Shown here piece after piece: positions 52,364 through 60,194 of a stretch of DNA of 64,000 bases. Both the position numbers and the translations under genes were made by a program. The notes under the pieces are model-generated. The model worked only from the letters and a program-made list of their open reading frames with translations. It made no database searches and was not told where the DNA came from. How positions within the stretch are numbered: the stretch's first letter is position 1; every line of letters starts with the position of its first letter. Origin of the DNA: PNNG01 sp046291695 (GTDB lineage Bacteria; Bacteroidota; Bacteroidia; UBA7662); the NCBI GenBank assembly GCA_046291695.1, contig JBKBSO010000004.1:62001-126000 (forward strand). Reading direction: 5' to 3'.

Positions 52364-53497
52364 TCTGTAGCCCATTCTGATACATTTATCGCTTACCGCC
52401 GTCATTTACACCAGCAACCCGAATTGTCGGGTGAAGAAGAAAACACCGCTGCATTAATTCAACAATGGCTGGTTCCATTTTCTCCCACGCAAATCGTCAG
52501 AAATATAGCCGGATCGGGTTTATGTGCGATTTACGATTCAGGCGAAGCCGGACCCTGTTTGCTCTTCCGCGCCGAGCTTGATGCCCTGCCTATTACCGAA
52601 AAAAACACCTTCGATTATCGTTCAAAAAATCATGAGAAAGCACATTTGTGCGGGCACGACGGCCACATGAGCATACTGCTTGCGCTCGCTGCCAAGTTGC
52701 ATGCACGGCCTTTGAGCCAAGGCAAGGTGGTGTTGCTTTTTCAACCTGAAGAAGAAAACGGGCAAGGTGCTGCAAAAATGTTAAACGACGAGCGTGTGCT
52801 GGAGCTGCAACCCGATTTTGTTTTTGCCTTGCACAATCTGCCCGGTTATCCATTGCACCAACTGGTGGTACGGGATGGCAACTTTGCCGCAGCTTCCGAA
52901 GGTCTTTTATTTAGGTTCGAAGGCACTACTGCCCATGCCGGCCAACCCGAAACGGGTAATAGCCCGGCCAATGTACTGGCACAGTTGATGCAAGGCCTGC
53001 CTAAAATACCTGAGGCAAACCCACAGAAATTCGGTCTAATTACTGTAGTTCAGGTGGAGCTTGGCGAACGAAATTTCGGTATTAGTCCGGGTAAAGGCTC
53101 CCTTGCTTGCACTGTACGGGCCTTTGAGCAGGAACATTTTGAAGAGCTTAGAGAAGAAGCCGAAACCCTAGCCAAACAATTGGCCGATTTACACCAACTG
53201 GAGGTAAATATCAGCCGACACGAGGGCTTTGCTGCGGTTCAAAACGCCCATGCGGCTGTGGAATGGGTGCGAAAAGCCGCAGATACACTCAAACTTTCGG
53301 TGCACGAAAGCCAACAGCCGTTCCGCTGGAGCGAAGATTTCGGACTATTTACCCAACAATGGTCTGGAGCGCTTTTTGGCTTGGGAGCAGGTGAACAAAG
53401 GGCTTCCTTGCACGATCCCAAATACGATTTCCCCGACGAGCTTATCGAAAGCGGAAGCAGCATTTTCGACCAAATCATTCGGGAGGTCTTGACATGA
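52361..53497 (+). CDS. M20-family amidohydrolase (M20D type)
   Basis: About 378 residues if started at the TTG at 52361; a GTG at 52274 would add 29 unlikely residues. FIAYRRHLHQQPELSGEE is the family opening. Metal ligands are seen in HLCGHDGHMS and in FQPEEENGQGA; the dimerisation domain includes GTTAHAGQPE. The family hydrolyses N-acyl amino acids, hippurate-like amides or peptides. Its stop overlaps the alanine racemase start (ATGA), suggesting a joint role in amino-acid or peptidoglycan-fragment recycling (inference). Confidence 0.9.
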   Translation: MSVAHSDTFIAYRRHLHQQPELSGEEENTAALIQQWLVPFSPTQIVRNIAGSGLCAIYDSGEAGPCLLFRAELDALPITEKNTFDYRSKNHEKAHLCGHDGHMSILLALAAKLHARPLSQGKVVLLFQPEEENGQGAAKMLNDERVLELQPDFVFALHNLPGYPLHQLVVRDGNFAAASEGLLFRFEGTTAHAGQPETGNSPANVLAQLMQGLPKIPEANPQKFGLITVVQVELGERNFGISPGKGSLACTVRAFEQEHFEELREEAETLAKQLADLHQLEVNISRHEGFAAVQNAHAAVEWVRKAADTLKLSVHESQQPFRWSEDFGLFTQQWSGALFGLGAGEQRASLHDPKYDFPDELIESGSSIFDQIIREVLT

Positions 53498-54666
53498 ACA
53501 TGGCACCATTTAGTACATCTTGCATTGAGATTAGCGCACAGGCCATCAAAAGCAATCACGATTATCTGCGCAAAACCATGGGCAAGGAGGTACTCCTTTC
53601 AGCAGTAGTTAAGGGAAATGCTTATGGTCATGGCATCAGTACCTACATCCCATTGGCCGAAAAAGCAGGCTATCGCCACTTTAGCGTTTTTTCAGATGAA
53701 GAAGCTTGGGAGGTAAAAGCCGTTTGCCGACCAGATACCGAACTACTCATCATGGGCCAAATTAGCGAGCAAGGACTCGCCTGGTGCATTCAGGAGGACA
53801 TAGGCTTTTTTGTGTTCGATTTTGAAAGGCTCCGGGCAAGCATTCAGCTGGCCGAAGCAATCGGTAAAGCAGCACGCATACATATCGAACTTGAAACCGG
53901 CATGAACCGCACCGGATTCAGGCCCGACCAACTGCCTGAGCTCATGAGCCTGCTTCGTACGCACCGCAAGCTACTGGCCTTCGAAGGACTCTGTACCCAT
54001 TTTGCCGGTGCCGAAAGCGTAACCAATTACCTCCGCATCAAAGAACAAATCACTTTGTTTCACGAAGGACGTCGCAGCTTTGCCCGCGCTAAAATACACT
54101 TCAAACAACTCCATACCGCTTGTTCTGCCGCGGCCCTGATGTTCCCAGAAACCAGAATGGATATGGTGCGTATTGGCATACTTCAATATGGCTATTGGCC
54201 TAGCCCGGAAGTTAAATTACGCATTTTGGGGCCACAAACCCCTGGAAAACCCCGACTCGATCCGCTCAAACGTTGCATCCGCTGGACCAGTCGCGTAATG
54301 AGCCTTCAACGTGTTCAAGCCGGTGAGTTTGTAGGCTATGGCACCCACTTCCTCGCCCAACGGAATATGCTGTTGGCAACTGTTCCGGTGGGCTACAGCC
54401 AAGGCTACGCGCGCTCACTTAGTAATCAAGGGCGCGTGATTGTAAGAAGTCAGGAAGTAGCGGTGATTGGCGTGGTAAATATGAGCCTGATGATTGTAGA
54501 TGTGAGTGGAATTAAAAACGTGCAAGCCGGCGACGAGGTGGTACTCATTGGTCGTAATGGCCGAAAAGCTGTAACAGTGGCCTCTTTTGGCGAAATGAGC
54601 AACCAGCTGAATTACGAGCTACTTACCCGTATGCCCCGCAATATTCCACGCAAGGCGGTACTCTAA
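53494..54666 (+). CDS. alr: Alanine racemase
   Basis: 390 residues. SAVVKGNAYGHG carries the PLP-binding lysine (Lys40), and TGMNRTGF and CTHFAGAE are conserved barrel segments. GIVNMSLMIVDVSG-like text near the C-terminus reads GVVNMSLMIVDVSG. The catalytic tyrosine lies in VPVGYSQGYARSLS, where most relatives have GYADG. The enzyme makes D-alanine for peptidoglycan. The segment around residues 240-260 (ILGPQTPGKPRLDPLKR) is an insertion compared with typical Alr. Its stop overlaps, tail to tail, the stop of the M23 gene. Confidence 0.92.
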   Translation: MNMAPFSTSCIEISAQAIKSNHDYLRKTMGKEVLLSAVVKGNAYGHGISTYIPLAEKAGYRHFSVFSDEEAWEVKAVCRPDTELLIMGQISEQGLAWCIQEDIGFFVFDFERLRASIQLAEAIGKAARIHIELETGMNRTGFRPDQLPELMSLLRTHRKLLAFEGLCTHFAGAESVTNYLRIKEQITLFHEGRRSFARAKIHFKQLHTACSAAALMFPETRMDMVRIGILQYGYWPSPEVKLRILGPQTPGKPRLDPLKRCIRWTSRVMSLQRVQAGEFVGYGTHFLAQRNMLLATVPVGYSQGYARSLSNQGRVIVRSQEVAVIGVVNMSLMIVDVSGIKNVQAGDEVVLIGRNGRKAVTVASFGEMSNQLNYELLTRMPRNIPRKAVL

Positions 54667-55340
54667 AGCCAGGGTACAGAAAGCAAGAGATTGGGATCAG
54701 GACAGCGTTTTTGCCATATTTCTTTATCAGAAGGTGAACAAACCCCAGGGAAATCACCTTGGTAATCGCCCATGTCCAAAATAAGTTGAAAGTGCAGGTG
54801 GGGTGGCCAGTGAACATTTTCGTGCCATTCGCCCAGCCAGCCCAACAAGGCCCCGGCTTCAAACCGGTCTCCTACTGTTTTGCCTGCTAAGCTGGCTGTA
54901 CTCAAGTGGCCATATAAAGTATAAAACACACCCCCGGCTCTTTCGTGTTCCAGAATGAGCGTTGGGCCATAATCGCCCGATCGGGCATTATTGGCAAAAC
55001 TGTGTAATCGGCCGGCCACAGGAGCATAAACCGGGTTTTGGGCTGCCATCCAAAAATCGACACCCAGATGCAAAGAACGCGCTTCCTGTCCGTCGAAAAC
55101 TTCGCTTTTACGGTAGATGGTCCTGTTTTCACCATAACCTCCGGCCAGCCAATCGCATTTTTGCTGCTTCATTTCGTTCTCTACATAGGCACAAAATGCA
55201 GCCTGATTATTCAAATCGATTTTGGCCAAGGCCAGGTTCGAATCATCGAGTTGCAGCTGTCCGGGAGGCTGTTGCCAGAGGGCATCAACAAAAAGCGGAT
55301 ATGCTGCAGGTAATGCAAAAGGCATTGAACTAAAATTCAT
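54663..55340 (-). CDS. M23-family metallopeptidase-like protein
   Basis: 225 residues without a signal peptide. LHLGVDFWM carries the H-x-x-x-D zinc motif, YTLYGHLS the conserved G-H-L, and PPHLHFQL the H-x-H motif of M23/LytM peptidases. The end, GDYQGDFPGVC and DPNLLL, matches the stand-alone form that is also found fused to aminotransferases. Lack of a signal argues against a classical cell-wall hydrolase; a cytoplasmic role is possible. It converges with alr, the stop codons overlapping by four bases. TATTTTTA lies three bases before its ATG. Confidence 0.85.
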   Translation of the reverse strand: MNFSSMPFALPAAYPLFVDALWQQPPGQLQLDDSNLALAKIDLNNQAAFCAYVENEMKQQKCDWLAGGYGENRTIYRKSEVFDGQEARSLHLGVDFWMAAQNPVYAPVAGRLHSFANNARSGDYGPTLILEHERAGGVFYTLYGHLSTASLAGKTVGDRFEAGALLGWLGEWHENVHWPPHLHFQLILDMGDYQGDFPGVCSPSDKEIWQKRCPDPNLLLSVPWL

Positions 55341-55387
55341 CGCTAAAAATAAATAAAAGCGAGGACCTCATTGTACGCTATTTCTGA

Positions 55388-55462
55388 ATCAATATCATTT
55401 AGTTAATGAATCATTGAGTTGATTGAAAGATACTGGGTTGAAACAACTCTTTCTGTGTAATC
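55388..55462 (+). repeat. 75-bp dispersed element, copy 2
   Basis: Same-length relative of 35857-35931, including TTTAGTTAA, GATTGAAA and CTTTCTGTGTAATC. The whole spacer 55341-55744 has no gene; it also contains the CCCCGAC/GGTCGGG hairpin near 55577-55594. Confidence 0.65.
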
Positions 55463-55472
55463 AAGCGCATTG

Positions 55473-55497
55473 CGAAGCAAAAGCGGTAAGTAATCCA
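55473..55497 (+). repeat. Dispersed intergenic repeat, AAGCAAAAGCG family, copy 3
   Basis: AAGCGCATTGC followed by GAAGCAAAAGCGGT, the closest to the apparent consensus AAGCGCATTGC-AAAGCAAAAGCGAT. It lies 10 bases after the 75-bp element. Confidence 0.65.
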
Positions 55498-55720
55498 TAA
55501 AATCGTGTATTGCACAGCACTTTTGATTTTCTTGCTTTCTTGTTTGTTGCACAGACTATCCGCGTTATCTGCGTAACCCCGACACTACGGTCGGGATCTA
55601 AGAATCTGTGTTGAAAACCTCGGCCATCCGGGGGTAAAAACCGTCATCTCTTTGGGTTAGACCTTTATTGCTTAACTAAACAACATTGATTTCTGAACTA
55701 AAAATTCCCCACTGCAATTG

Positions 55721-55728
55721 TATCTTTG
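55721..55728 (+). promoter_or_regulatory. -7 box TATCTTTG of the NqrM-like gene
   Basis: Exact TAnnTTTG match, 16 bases before the ATG at 55745. A -33 TTTG is not clear. Confidence 0.55.
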
Positions 55729-55744
55729 CAATCAAAGATCCGCC

Positions 55745-55942
55745 ATGTTACCAGTACTTCTCCTCACCCTCGCTTTAATGTTGTTAGGTTTCGCCGGCTT
55801 AGGCATTCGTATGCTGGTGCTTAAACAAGGTGAGTTCAGGGGTACCTGCTCAAGTCATAATCCGCTCCTGGCCGAAAAGGGCGTCGATTGTGCCACCTGC
55901 CCCAGCCGGTACAAAGGCGAATGCGCCTCTTCGCACAAATAA
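55745..55942 (+). CDS. NqrM-like small membrane protein with four cysteines
   Basis: 65 residues from the ATG at 55745. One N-terminal membrane helix (PVLLLTLALMLLGFAGLGI) is followed by KQGEFRGTCSSHNPLL and then DCATCPSRYKGEC. The pattern of helix, basic G-x-C and a cysteine cluster resembles NqrM (DUF539), which delivers iron to the NqrD/E cluster of Na+-translocating NADH:quinone reductase. The apbE gene next door, which flavinylates the same complex, strengthens the call. No nqr or rnf structural genes are in the window, so this remains a likely assignment, not a certain one. Confidence 0.65.
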   Translation: MLPVLLLTLALMLLGFAGLGIRMLVLKQGEFRGTCSSHNPLLAEKGVDCATCPSRYKGECASSHK

Positions 55943-56209
55943 ACTTTGTGGCTTAACTCAATTCACGCGGTAAACAGATTAGGCGACCATTTTACCGCAA
56001 AGCCGCTGAGGGCTACATGATGGTAAAACGACTACATCAGGTGACTTTCAACTGTGTACGACAAACTTGCTTTGCTTGCCAAGAATGGCTACCGACAGCA
56101 CCTAGGCAACGGAGCCTTTTGGCCTGCGCTGCTCAGGCAGCTCAACCCAAGCACGCAGCGCAAAAGTCTTCGGCTCATTCATGCAAAGTTGCTGCTGTTT
56201 CGAAAAAAG

Positions 56210-57205
56210 CTATTGCTTAATCAAGGTTTCGAGTCCCGACGAAATGTATTGCTGCAGCTCCCCATTTTCGTCGCTATAGAGCAATACCGCTTCCAAATCC
56301 GAATTTTCAATCAAGGCGCGTGCATCTTCAAAGCCCATGACCATAAAAGCTGTGGCATATGCATCGGCTGTCATGCAATTGGCTGCCACAACAGTGGCGC
56401 TCAACAAATTACTGCGGGCCGGATAGCCGGTGGCCGGATGAATAGTATGGCTGAACTTCTGGCCGTCTTTTTCGTAAAAATTCCGGTAATTTCCCGAAGT
56501 AGCCATGCTTCGATCATCGAGCGGCAGGCTCATTTGTAGGCTACGCTGTGTACCGCTGGGATCTTCAATGGGTTTTTCAATTCCTGCAATCCAGCTAAAG
56601 CCCGGGGCCTTTTTGCCGGCTGCACGCAATTCTCCGCCAATTTCTACAATATAATTTGCTACACCTTGCGATTCGAGGTATTGGGCTACACAATCTACAC
56701 CATAACCTTTGGCAATGGCGCTAAAATCAAGCTGCATGGCTGCAGTGGGTTTCCATAAACGATCTCCTTCGAGCTTGAGTTTATCGAGCCCCACCAACAT
56801 CAAGCGCGAATCGATCAAAGCCGAATCTACCTGTTCGCGCATTTTTTCGAAACCAAAACCCCAGGCATTTACCAAAGGTCCAACGGTGGGGTCAAAGGCC
56901 CCATTCGTATGGGCCCAAATTTCAAGCGAACGGCTGAAATTAATCCATAAGGGCTCATCCACTTGGCCTCCGCTCTCCGATTGATTAAACAAAGAAATGG
57001 TGGAGGTAGGGATATAGGTAGATAGCGAAGCGTTAACCGATTGCAAAACACTGTCGATGCCAACAGCCAATTGGGCTTGCTTTTCGCCCGCATAAACAAT
57101 ATGGTAAGTGGTACCCATGGTAGGACCTTCGATGCGGTGTAATTTTTCTTTTTCGGAACAAGCTGCCAACAGCAGCAGCAGGATCAACGTGTAGAAATTT
57201 TTCAT
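56210..57205 (-). CDS. apbE: FAD:protein FMN transferase (ApbE), lipoprotein
   Basis: 331 residues. Lipoprotein signal LILLLLLAACSEK. GPTMGTTYHIVYAG is the family start, LDFSAIAKGYGVDC holds the FAD/Mg site, HTIHPATGYPA the conserved H-P-x-T-G, and NCMTADAYATAFMVMG the T-A-D-A catalytic region. It covalently attaches FMN to threonine in NqrB/NqrC or RnfG. A TAATTTTG box lies four bases before its ATG on the minus strand. The convergent NqrM-like gene lies 267 bases away with no gene between. Confidence 0.96.
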   Translation of the reverse strand: MKNFYTLILLLLLAACSEKEKLHRIEGPTMGTTYHIVYAGEKQAQLAVGIDSVLQSVNASLSTYIPTSTISLFNQSESGGQVDEPLWINFSRSLEIWAHTNGAFDPTVGPLVNAWGFGFEKMREQVDSALIDSRLMLVGLDKLKLEGDRLWKPTAAMQLDFSAIAKGYGVDCVAQYLESQGVANYIVEIGGELRAAGKKAPGFSWIAGIEKPIEDPSGTQRSLQMSLPLDDRSMATSGNYRNFYEKDGQKFSHTIHPATGYPARSNLLSATVVAANCMTADAYATAFMVMGFEDARALIENSDLEAVLLYSDENGELQQYISSGLETLIKQ

Positions 57206-57209
57206 AGCG

Positions 57210-57217
57210 CAAAATTA
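57210..57217 (-). promoter_or_regulatory. apbE -7 box TAATTTTG adjacent to the start codon
   Basis: Exact TAnnTTTG match on the minus strand, separated from the ATG at 57205 by CGCT. The geometry predicts a leaderless transcript. Confidence 0.5.
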
Positions 57218-57254
57218 CAGCATGGCTCCACAATAATCGTTATTTTTATGCCTG

Positions 57255-58130
57255 ATGGAATTACTAGAGAATTTTCAACACTGGCTCAATCAACCCTTAT
57301 TCAAAACAAGTATTGGGACCATCACCTTGTGGTGGATCATCAGTTTTTTATGCATCATTTTTGCCAGTTTCCTGCTTTCCGTTTTTTTACGTCGGCTTTT
57401 ACGCAGCAGGGTTTACCCCCATTATCAAATTGATAAAGGCACCCGCGCTGCCTACTCGCGCATTCTCCATTACATCATCATGATCGCAGGCTTTATCACC
57501 GCCTTTAATGTGATGGGCATCAACCTCACTGTACTCTTTGCCGGAGGTGCAGCCTTATTGGTGGGCATTGGTTTTGGTGTTCAAAACATCGCCAATAACT
57601 TCATTTCAGGGGTGATCATTTTGTTTGAGCGCCCCATCAAAGTGGGCGATTACATTGAAGTAGACGGTATTCTGGGGACTGTTCAAAGCATTTCGGGTCG
57701 CAGTTCTAAAATCTTGACGAACGACCAGGTAGTGATTATTGTACCTAATTCGAGCTTTCTTGAAAAGAATGTAATCAACAGAAGCTATACCGAAACCACC
57801 AGAATCGCTGTACCCATAGGGGTAAAATACGGCAGCGACTTAAACCTGGTTAAAAAAGTATTGCTGCAAGTGGCCGCTGATAACCAACATGTGAATAAAT
57901 CGCCCGAGCCTTATGTTTTTTGTGAGGAATTTGGAGACAGCAGTATCGATATGACCTTAACGGTTTGGATTAAAGACCAACAAATACACCGTAAAATTCG
58001 GTCGGAACTTAATTACGCCATCGACAAAGCTTTCAAGGAAAACGGCATCGAAATTCCATTCCCACAACGCGATTTGCACCTGAAAAGCAGCGATATCGGT
58101 CGGATTCAGGGAGATAATACGCCTAATTGA
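57255..58130 (+). CDS. Mechanosensitive ion channel, MscS family
   Basis: 291 residues with three membrane helices. The pore helix and following strand read VLFAGGAALLVGIGFGVQNIANNFISGVIILFERPIKVGDYIEV in pieces: GGAALLVGIGFGVQNIANN, then FISGVIILFERPIKVGDYI, the MscS signature. The cytoplasmic cage follows (VQSISGRSSKILTNDQVVIIVPN) and ends IEIPFPQRDLHL. It opens under membrane tension to release osmolytes. The gene diverges from apbE and overlaps the convergent yqgE gene by 8 bases. Confidence 0.95.
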   Translation: MELLENFQHWLNQPLFKTSIGTITLWWIISFLCIIFASFLLSVFLRRLLRSRVYPHYQIDKGTRAAYSRILHYIIMIAGFITAFNVMGINLTVLFAGGAALLVGIGFGVQNIANNFISGVIILFERPIKVGDYIEVDGILGTVQSISGRSSKILTNDQVVIIVPNSSFLEKNVINRSYTETTRIAVPIGVKYGSDLNLVKKVLLQVAADNQHVNKSPEPYVFCEEFGDSSIDMTLTVWIKDQQIHRKIRSELNYAIDKAFKENGIEIPFPQRDLHLKSSDIGRIQGDNTPN

Positions 58131-58680
58131 GTCGGGGATCTTCGGGATAGTTGGCCATCAACCTAAACTCGCTACCCATACTTTGGAGGAGTTCACGCCA
58201 CATATCACTGTCAGCTTCCTGCATAATCAAATCGCTGCTGGCCGCTGATAAAATCCAGGCTTTCTCTTGAAATTCGGCTTCGAGTTGCTCGGCCGACCAG
58301 CCCGAATAACCCACGAAAAAGCGAATTTCGTCCTTGGTCAACACGCGATTTTCGATAAGTTCACGCACAACTTCAAAATCGCCGCCCCAGTTTAAACCCG
58401 GCAAAACCGCTTTACTACCAGGGATGTTGTGATGTGCCAGATGGATATAATGCAGGGTATTTTGTTCTACTGGGCCGCCCAAATATAAAGGAGCATCAAA
58501 ATCAGGGAATGATTCCAAAACGTCATTAATAATCAGGTTGGTTTTCCGGTTGAGTACAAAACCAATGCTACCGTCGGCATCGTGCTCGGTAAGCAATACC
58601 ACCGTACGTTTAAAATTCGGGTCGGGCAAAAAGGGCTCCGACAAGAGTAATCTGCCTTTTTCGAGTGTCACCTTTTCCAT
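58123..58680 (-). CDS. YqgE/AlgH family protein
   Basis: 185 residues from the ATG at 58680 (MEKVTLEKGRLLLSEPFL); the frame extends further upstream without a better start. PFLPDPNFKRTVVLLTEHDADGSIGFVLNR is the family signature in pieces (PNFKRTVVLLTEHD, GSIGFVLNR). LYLGGPV and FFVGYSGWSAEQLE follow. Function is not firmly known (AlgH was proposed as a transcription regulator). TAGCTTCG lies three bases before the start. Confidence 0.93.
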   Translation of the reverse strand: MEKVTLEKGRLLLSEPFLPDPNFKRTVVLLTEHDADGSIGFVLNRKTNLIINDVLESFPDFDAPLYLGGPVEQNTLHYIHLAHHNIPGSKAVLPGLNWGGDFEVVRELIENRVLTKDEIRFFVGYSGWSAEQLEAEFQEKAWILSAASSDLIMQEADSDMWRELLQSMGSEFRLMANYPEDPRLN

Positions 58681-58683
58681 AAT

Positions 58684-58691
58684 CGAAGCTA
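58684..58691 (-). promoter_or_regulatory. yqgE -7-like box TAGCTTCG three bases before ATG
   Basis: One mismatch to TAnnTTTG; spacing as in other candidate leaderless genes of the window. Confidence 0.4.
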
Positions 58692-58821
58692 TTGAAAGAA
58701 GCTGCATGGATACCCACAAAATTTCGCAAGCTTCTGTGGATAAACTAACGAAAGAATGGGGGCTGTGGTTCGAAGCAATGCAAAAAAGACCGTATTTTTA
58801 CACTATTCAAACAATTTGGCC

Positions 58822-59475
58822 ATGTCTACTACCCAAAAAGCCCTTCGCGATATCCGCAAAGATTATACGCAGCAAAGTCTAAGCGAGCACGATGTTGCCC
58901 TCCACCCTTTCAAGCAATTTGAAGCCTGGTTTGATGCTGCCGTACAATCACAGGTGTTGGAACCCAATGCCATGCACCTCACCACCATCAAAGCCGATGG
59001 ACGACCTGCTGGTCGAATGGTGTTGCTACGGGGCTTGGATGAAAAAGGTTTTGTTTTTTTTACCAATTACAACAGCAGCAAAGGACAACAGCTTGATGCG
59101 AAACCGGTGGCAGCCCTTACTTTCTTTTGGGCCGAGTTGGAGCGTCAGGTGCGCATCGAAGGCCGGGTAACTAGGGTTTCCTCTGCCGAAAACGACGATT
59201 ATTTCTTCAGTCGCCCTCGTGGCAACCGTCTGGGTGCATGGGCCAGTCCTCAAAGCGAAGTCATTCCCAACCGCGAAGAGCTCGACAGGCTTACTGCCTT
59301 GATGGAAGCCAAATATCCGGGAGATATGCCCATTCCACGTCCCGAACATTGGGGGGGGTATCGGGTTATCCCCGATCAGATTGAATTTTGGCAAGGAAGG
59401 GCCTCCCGTTTGCACGATCGTGTTCGATACCGGCTCACTGAACAAGGCTGGGTAATTGAGCGGCTTGCCCCTTGA
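58822..59475 (+). CDS. pdxH: Pyridoxamine 5'-phosphate oxidase
   Basis: 217 residues from the ATG at 58822. RMVLLRGLDEKGFVFFTNYNSSKG is the FMN-binding core (RMVLLRG, FFTNYNSSKG). FFWAELERQVRIEGRV and the C-terminal RLHDRVRYR with RLAP end are conserved in PdxH. It oxidises pyridoxine or pyridoxamine 5'-phosphate to PLP. The gene start shares its upstream region with the divergent yqgE. The stop overlaps the following methyltransferase start (TTGA). Confidence 0.96.
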   Translation: MSTTQKALRDIRKDYTQQSLSEHDVALHPFKQFEAWFDAAVQSQVLEPNAMHLTTIKADGRPAGRMVLLRGLDEKGFVFFTNYNSSKGQQLDAKPVAALTFFWAELERQVRIEGRVTRVSSAENDDYFFSRPRGNRLGAWASPQSEVIPNREELDRLTALMEAKYPGDMPIPRPEHWGGYRVIPDQIEFWQGRASRLHDRVRYRLTEQGWVIERLAP

Positions 59476-60179
59476 GTCGCTTATTTCGTTTTAAGCAGTT
59501 CACGCTCGACGATAGCGGAGCTGCTATGAAACTAGGCACCGATGCTGTTTTACTTGGCGCGCTGGCCACGCAACAAGCACCCAAACAGATCCTCGACATT
59601 GGTACCGGTTCGGGCATCATTGCACTCCAGCTTGCCCAGCGATTTACTGAAGCAAAAATCACAGGGGTCGATATTGAAAGCGGAGCAGTGGCACAAGCTA
59701 CTGCCAATTTTAAAGCCAGTTCGTGGGCAGGCCGTTTAACTGCCCTCGAAGCAGACATTTGCCATTGGCACAGTCCGCTGCACTATGATTTAATTTGCTG
59801 CAACCCGCCTTTTTATGCAACCGGCTTTCCGATTACGCATGATGCACGAAAAATGGCACGACAGCAGCATGGTTTAAGTATTGGGGAATTGGCTAAGGCA
59901 TGTGCTTCCTGGCTCACACCGCTTGGCTCGGCCTGGATGATCATGCCATCAGATAGCCAACAAAACCTGCTATCGAGTTTTGCATCGGCGCAACTATACC
60001 CCATACAAGTCATCCATATTCAACCTAAAGCAGATAAAGCCACAAACCGCATCATCGCCGCCTTTGGCAGAGAAAAACCACAAACCTGCAAAAACATCCA
60101 CATTTGTATTCGAAATGCAGATGGCCATTACAGCGAAGCATATCTACAAATCGTACAAGATTTTTACTTATTCGCTTAA
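59472..60179 (+). CDS. trmN6: tRNA1(Val) adenine-37 N6-methyltransferase type enzyme
   Basis: 235 residues from a TTG that overlaps the pdxH stop by four bases. RFKQFTLDDSGAAMKLGTDAVLLGA is the family opening. ILDIGTGSGIIALQLAQR is the SAM-binding motif and ICCNPPFY the catalytic NPPY-type motif for N6-adenine methylation. MARQQHGLSIGEL is also typical of YfiC/TrmN6. It methylates A37 of tRNA-Val in Escherichia coli. No ATG suits the start, so the TTG is preferred. Confidence 0.92.
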   Translation: MSRLFRFKQFTLDDSGAAMKLGTDAVLLGALATQQAPKQILDIGTGSGIIALQLAQRFTEAKITGVDIESGAVAQATANFKASSWAGRLTALEADICHWHSPLHYDLICCNPPFYATGFPITHDARKMARQQHGLSIGELAKACASWLTPLGSAWMIMPSDSQQNLLSSFASAQLYPIQVIHIQPKADKATNRIIAAFGREKPQTCKNIHICIRNADGHYSEAYLQIVQDFYLFA

Positions 60180-60194
60180 CCTGCTACGGCTTGT

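Noticed and set aside
56017..56539. Plus-strand frames between the NqrM-like gene and apbE
   Set aside because: The longer one runs antisense through apbE, and neither has a motif or promoter; the 267-bp spacer seems empty.
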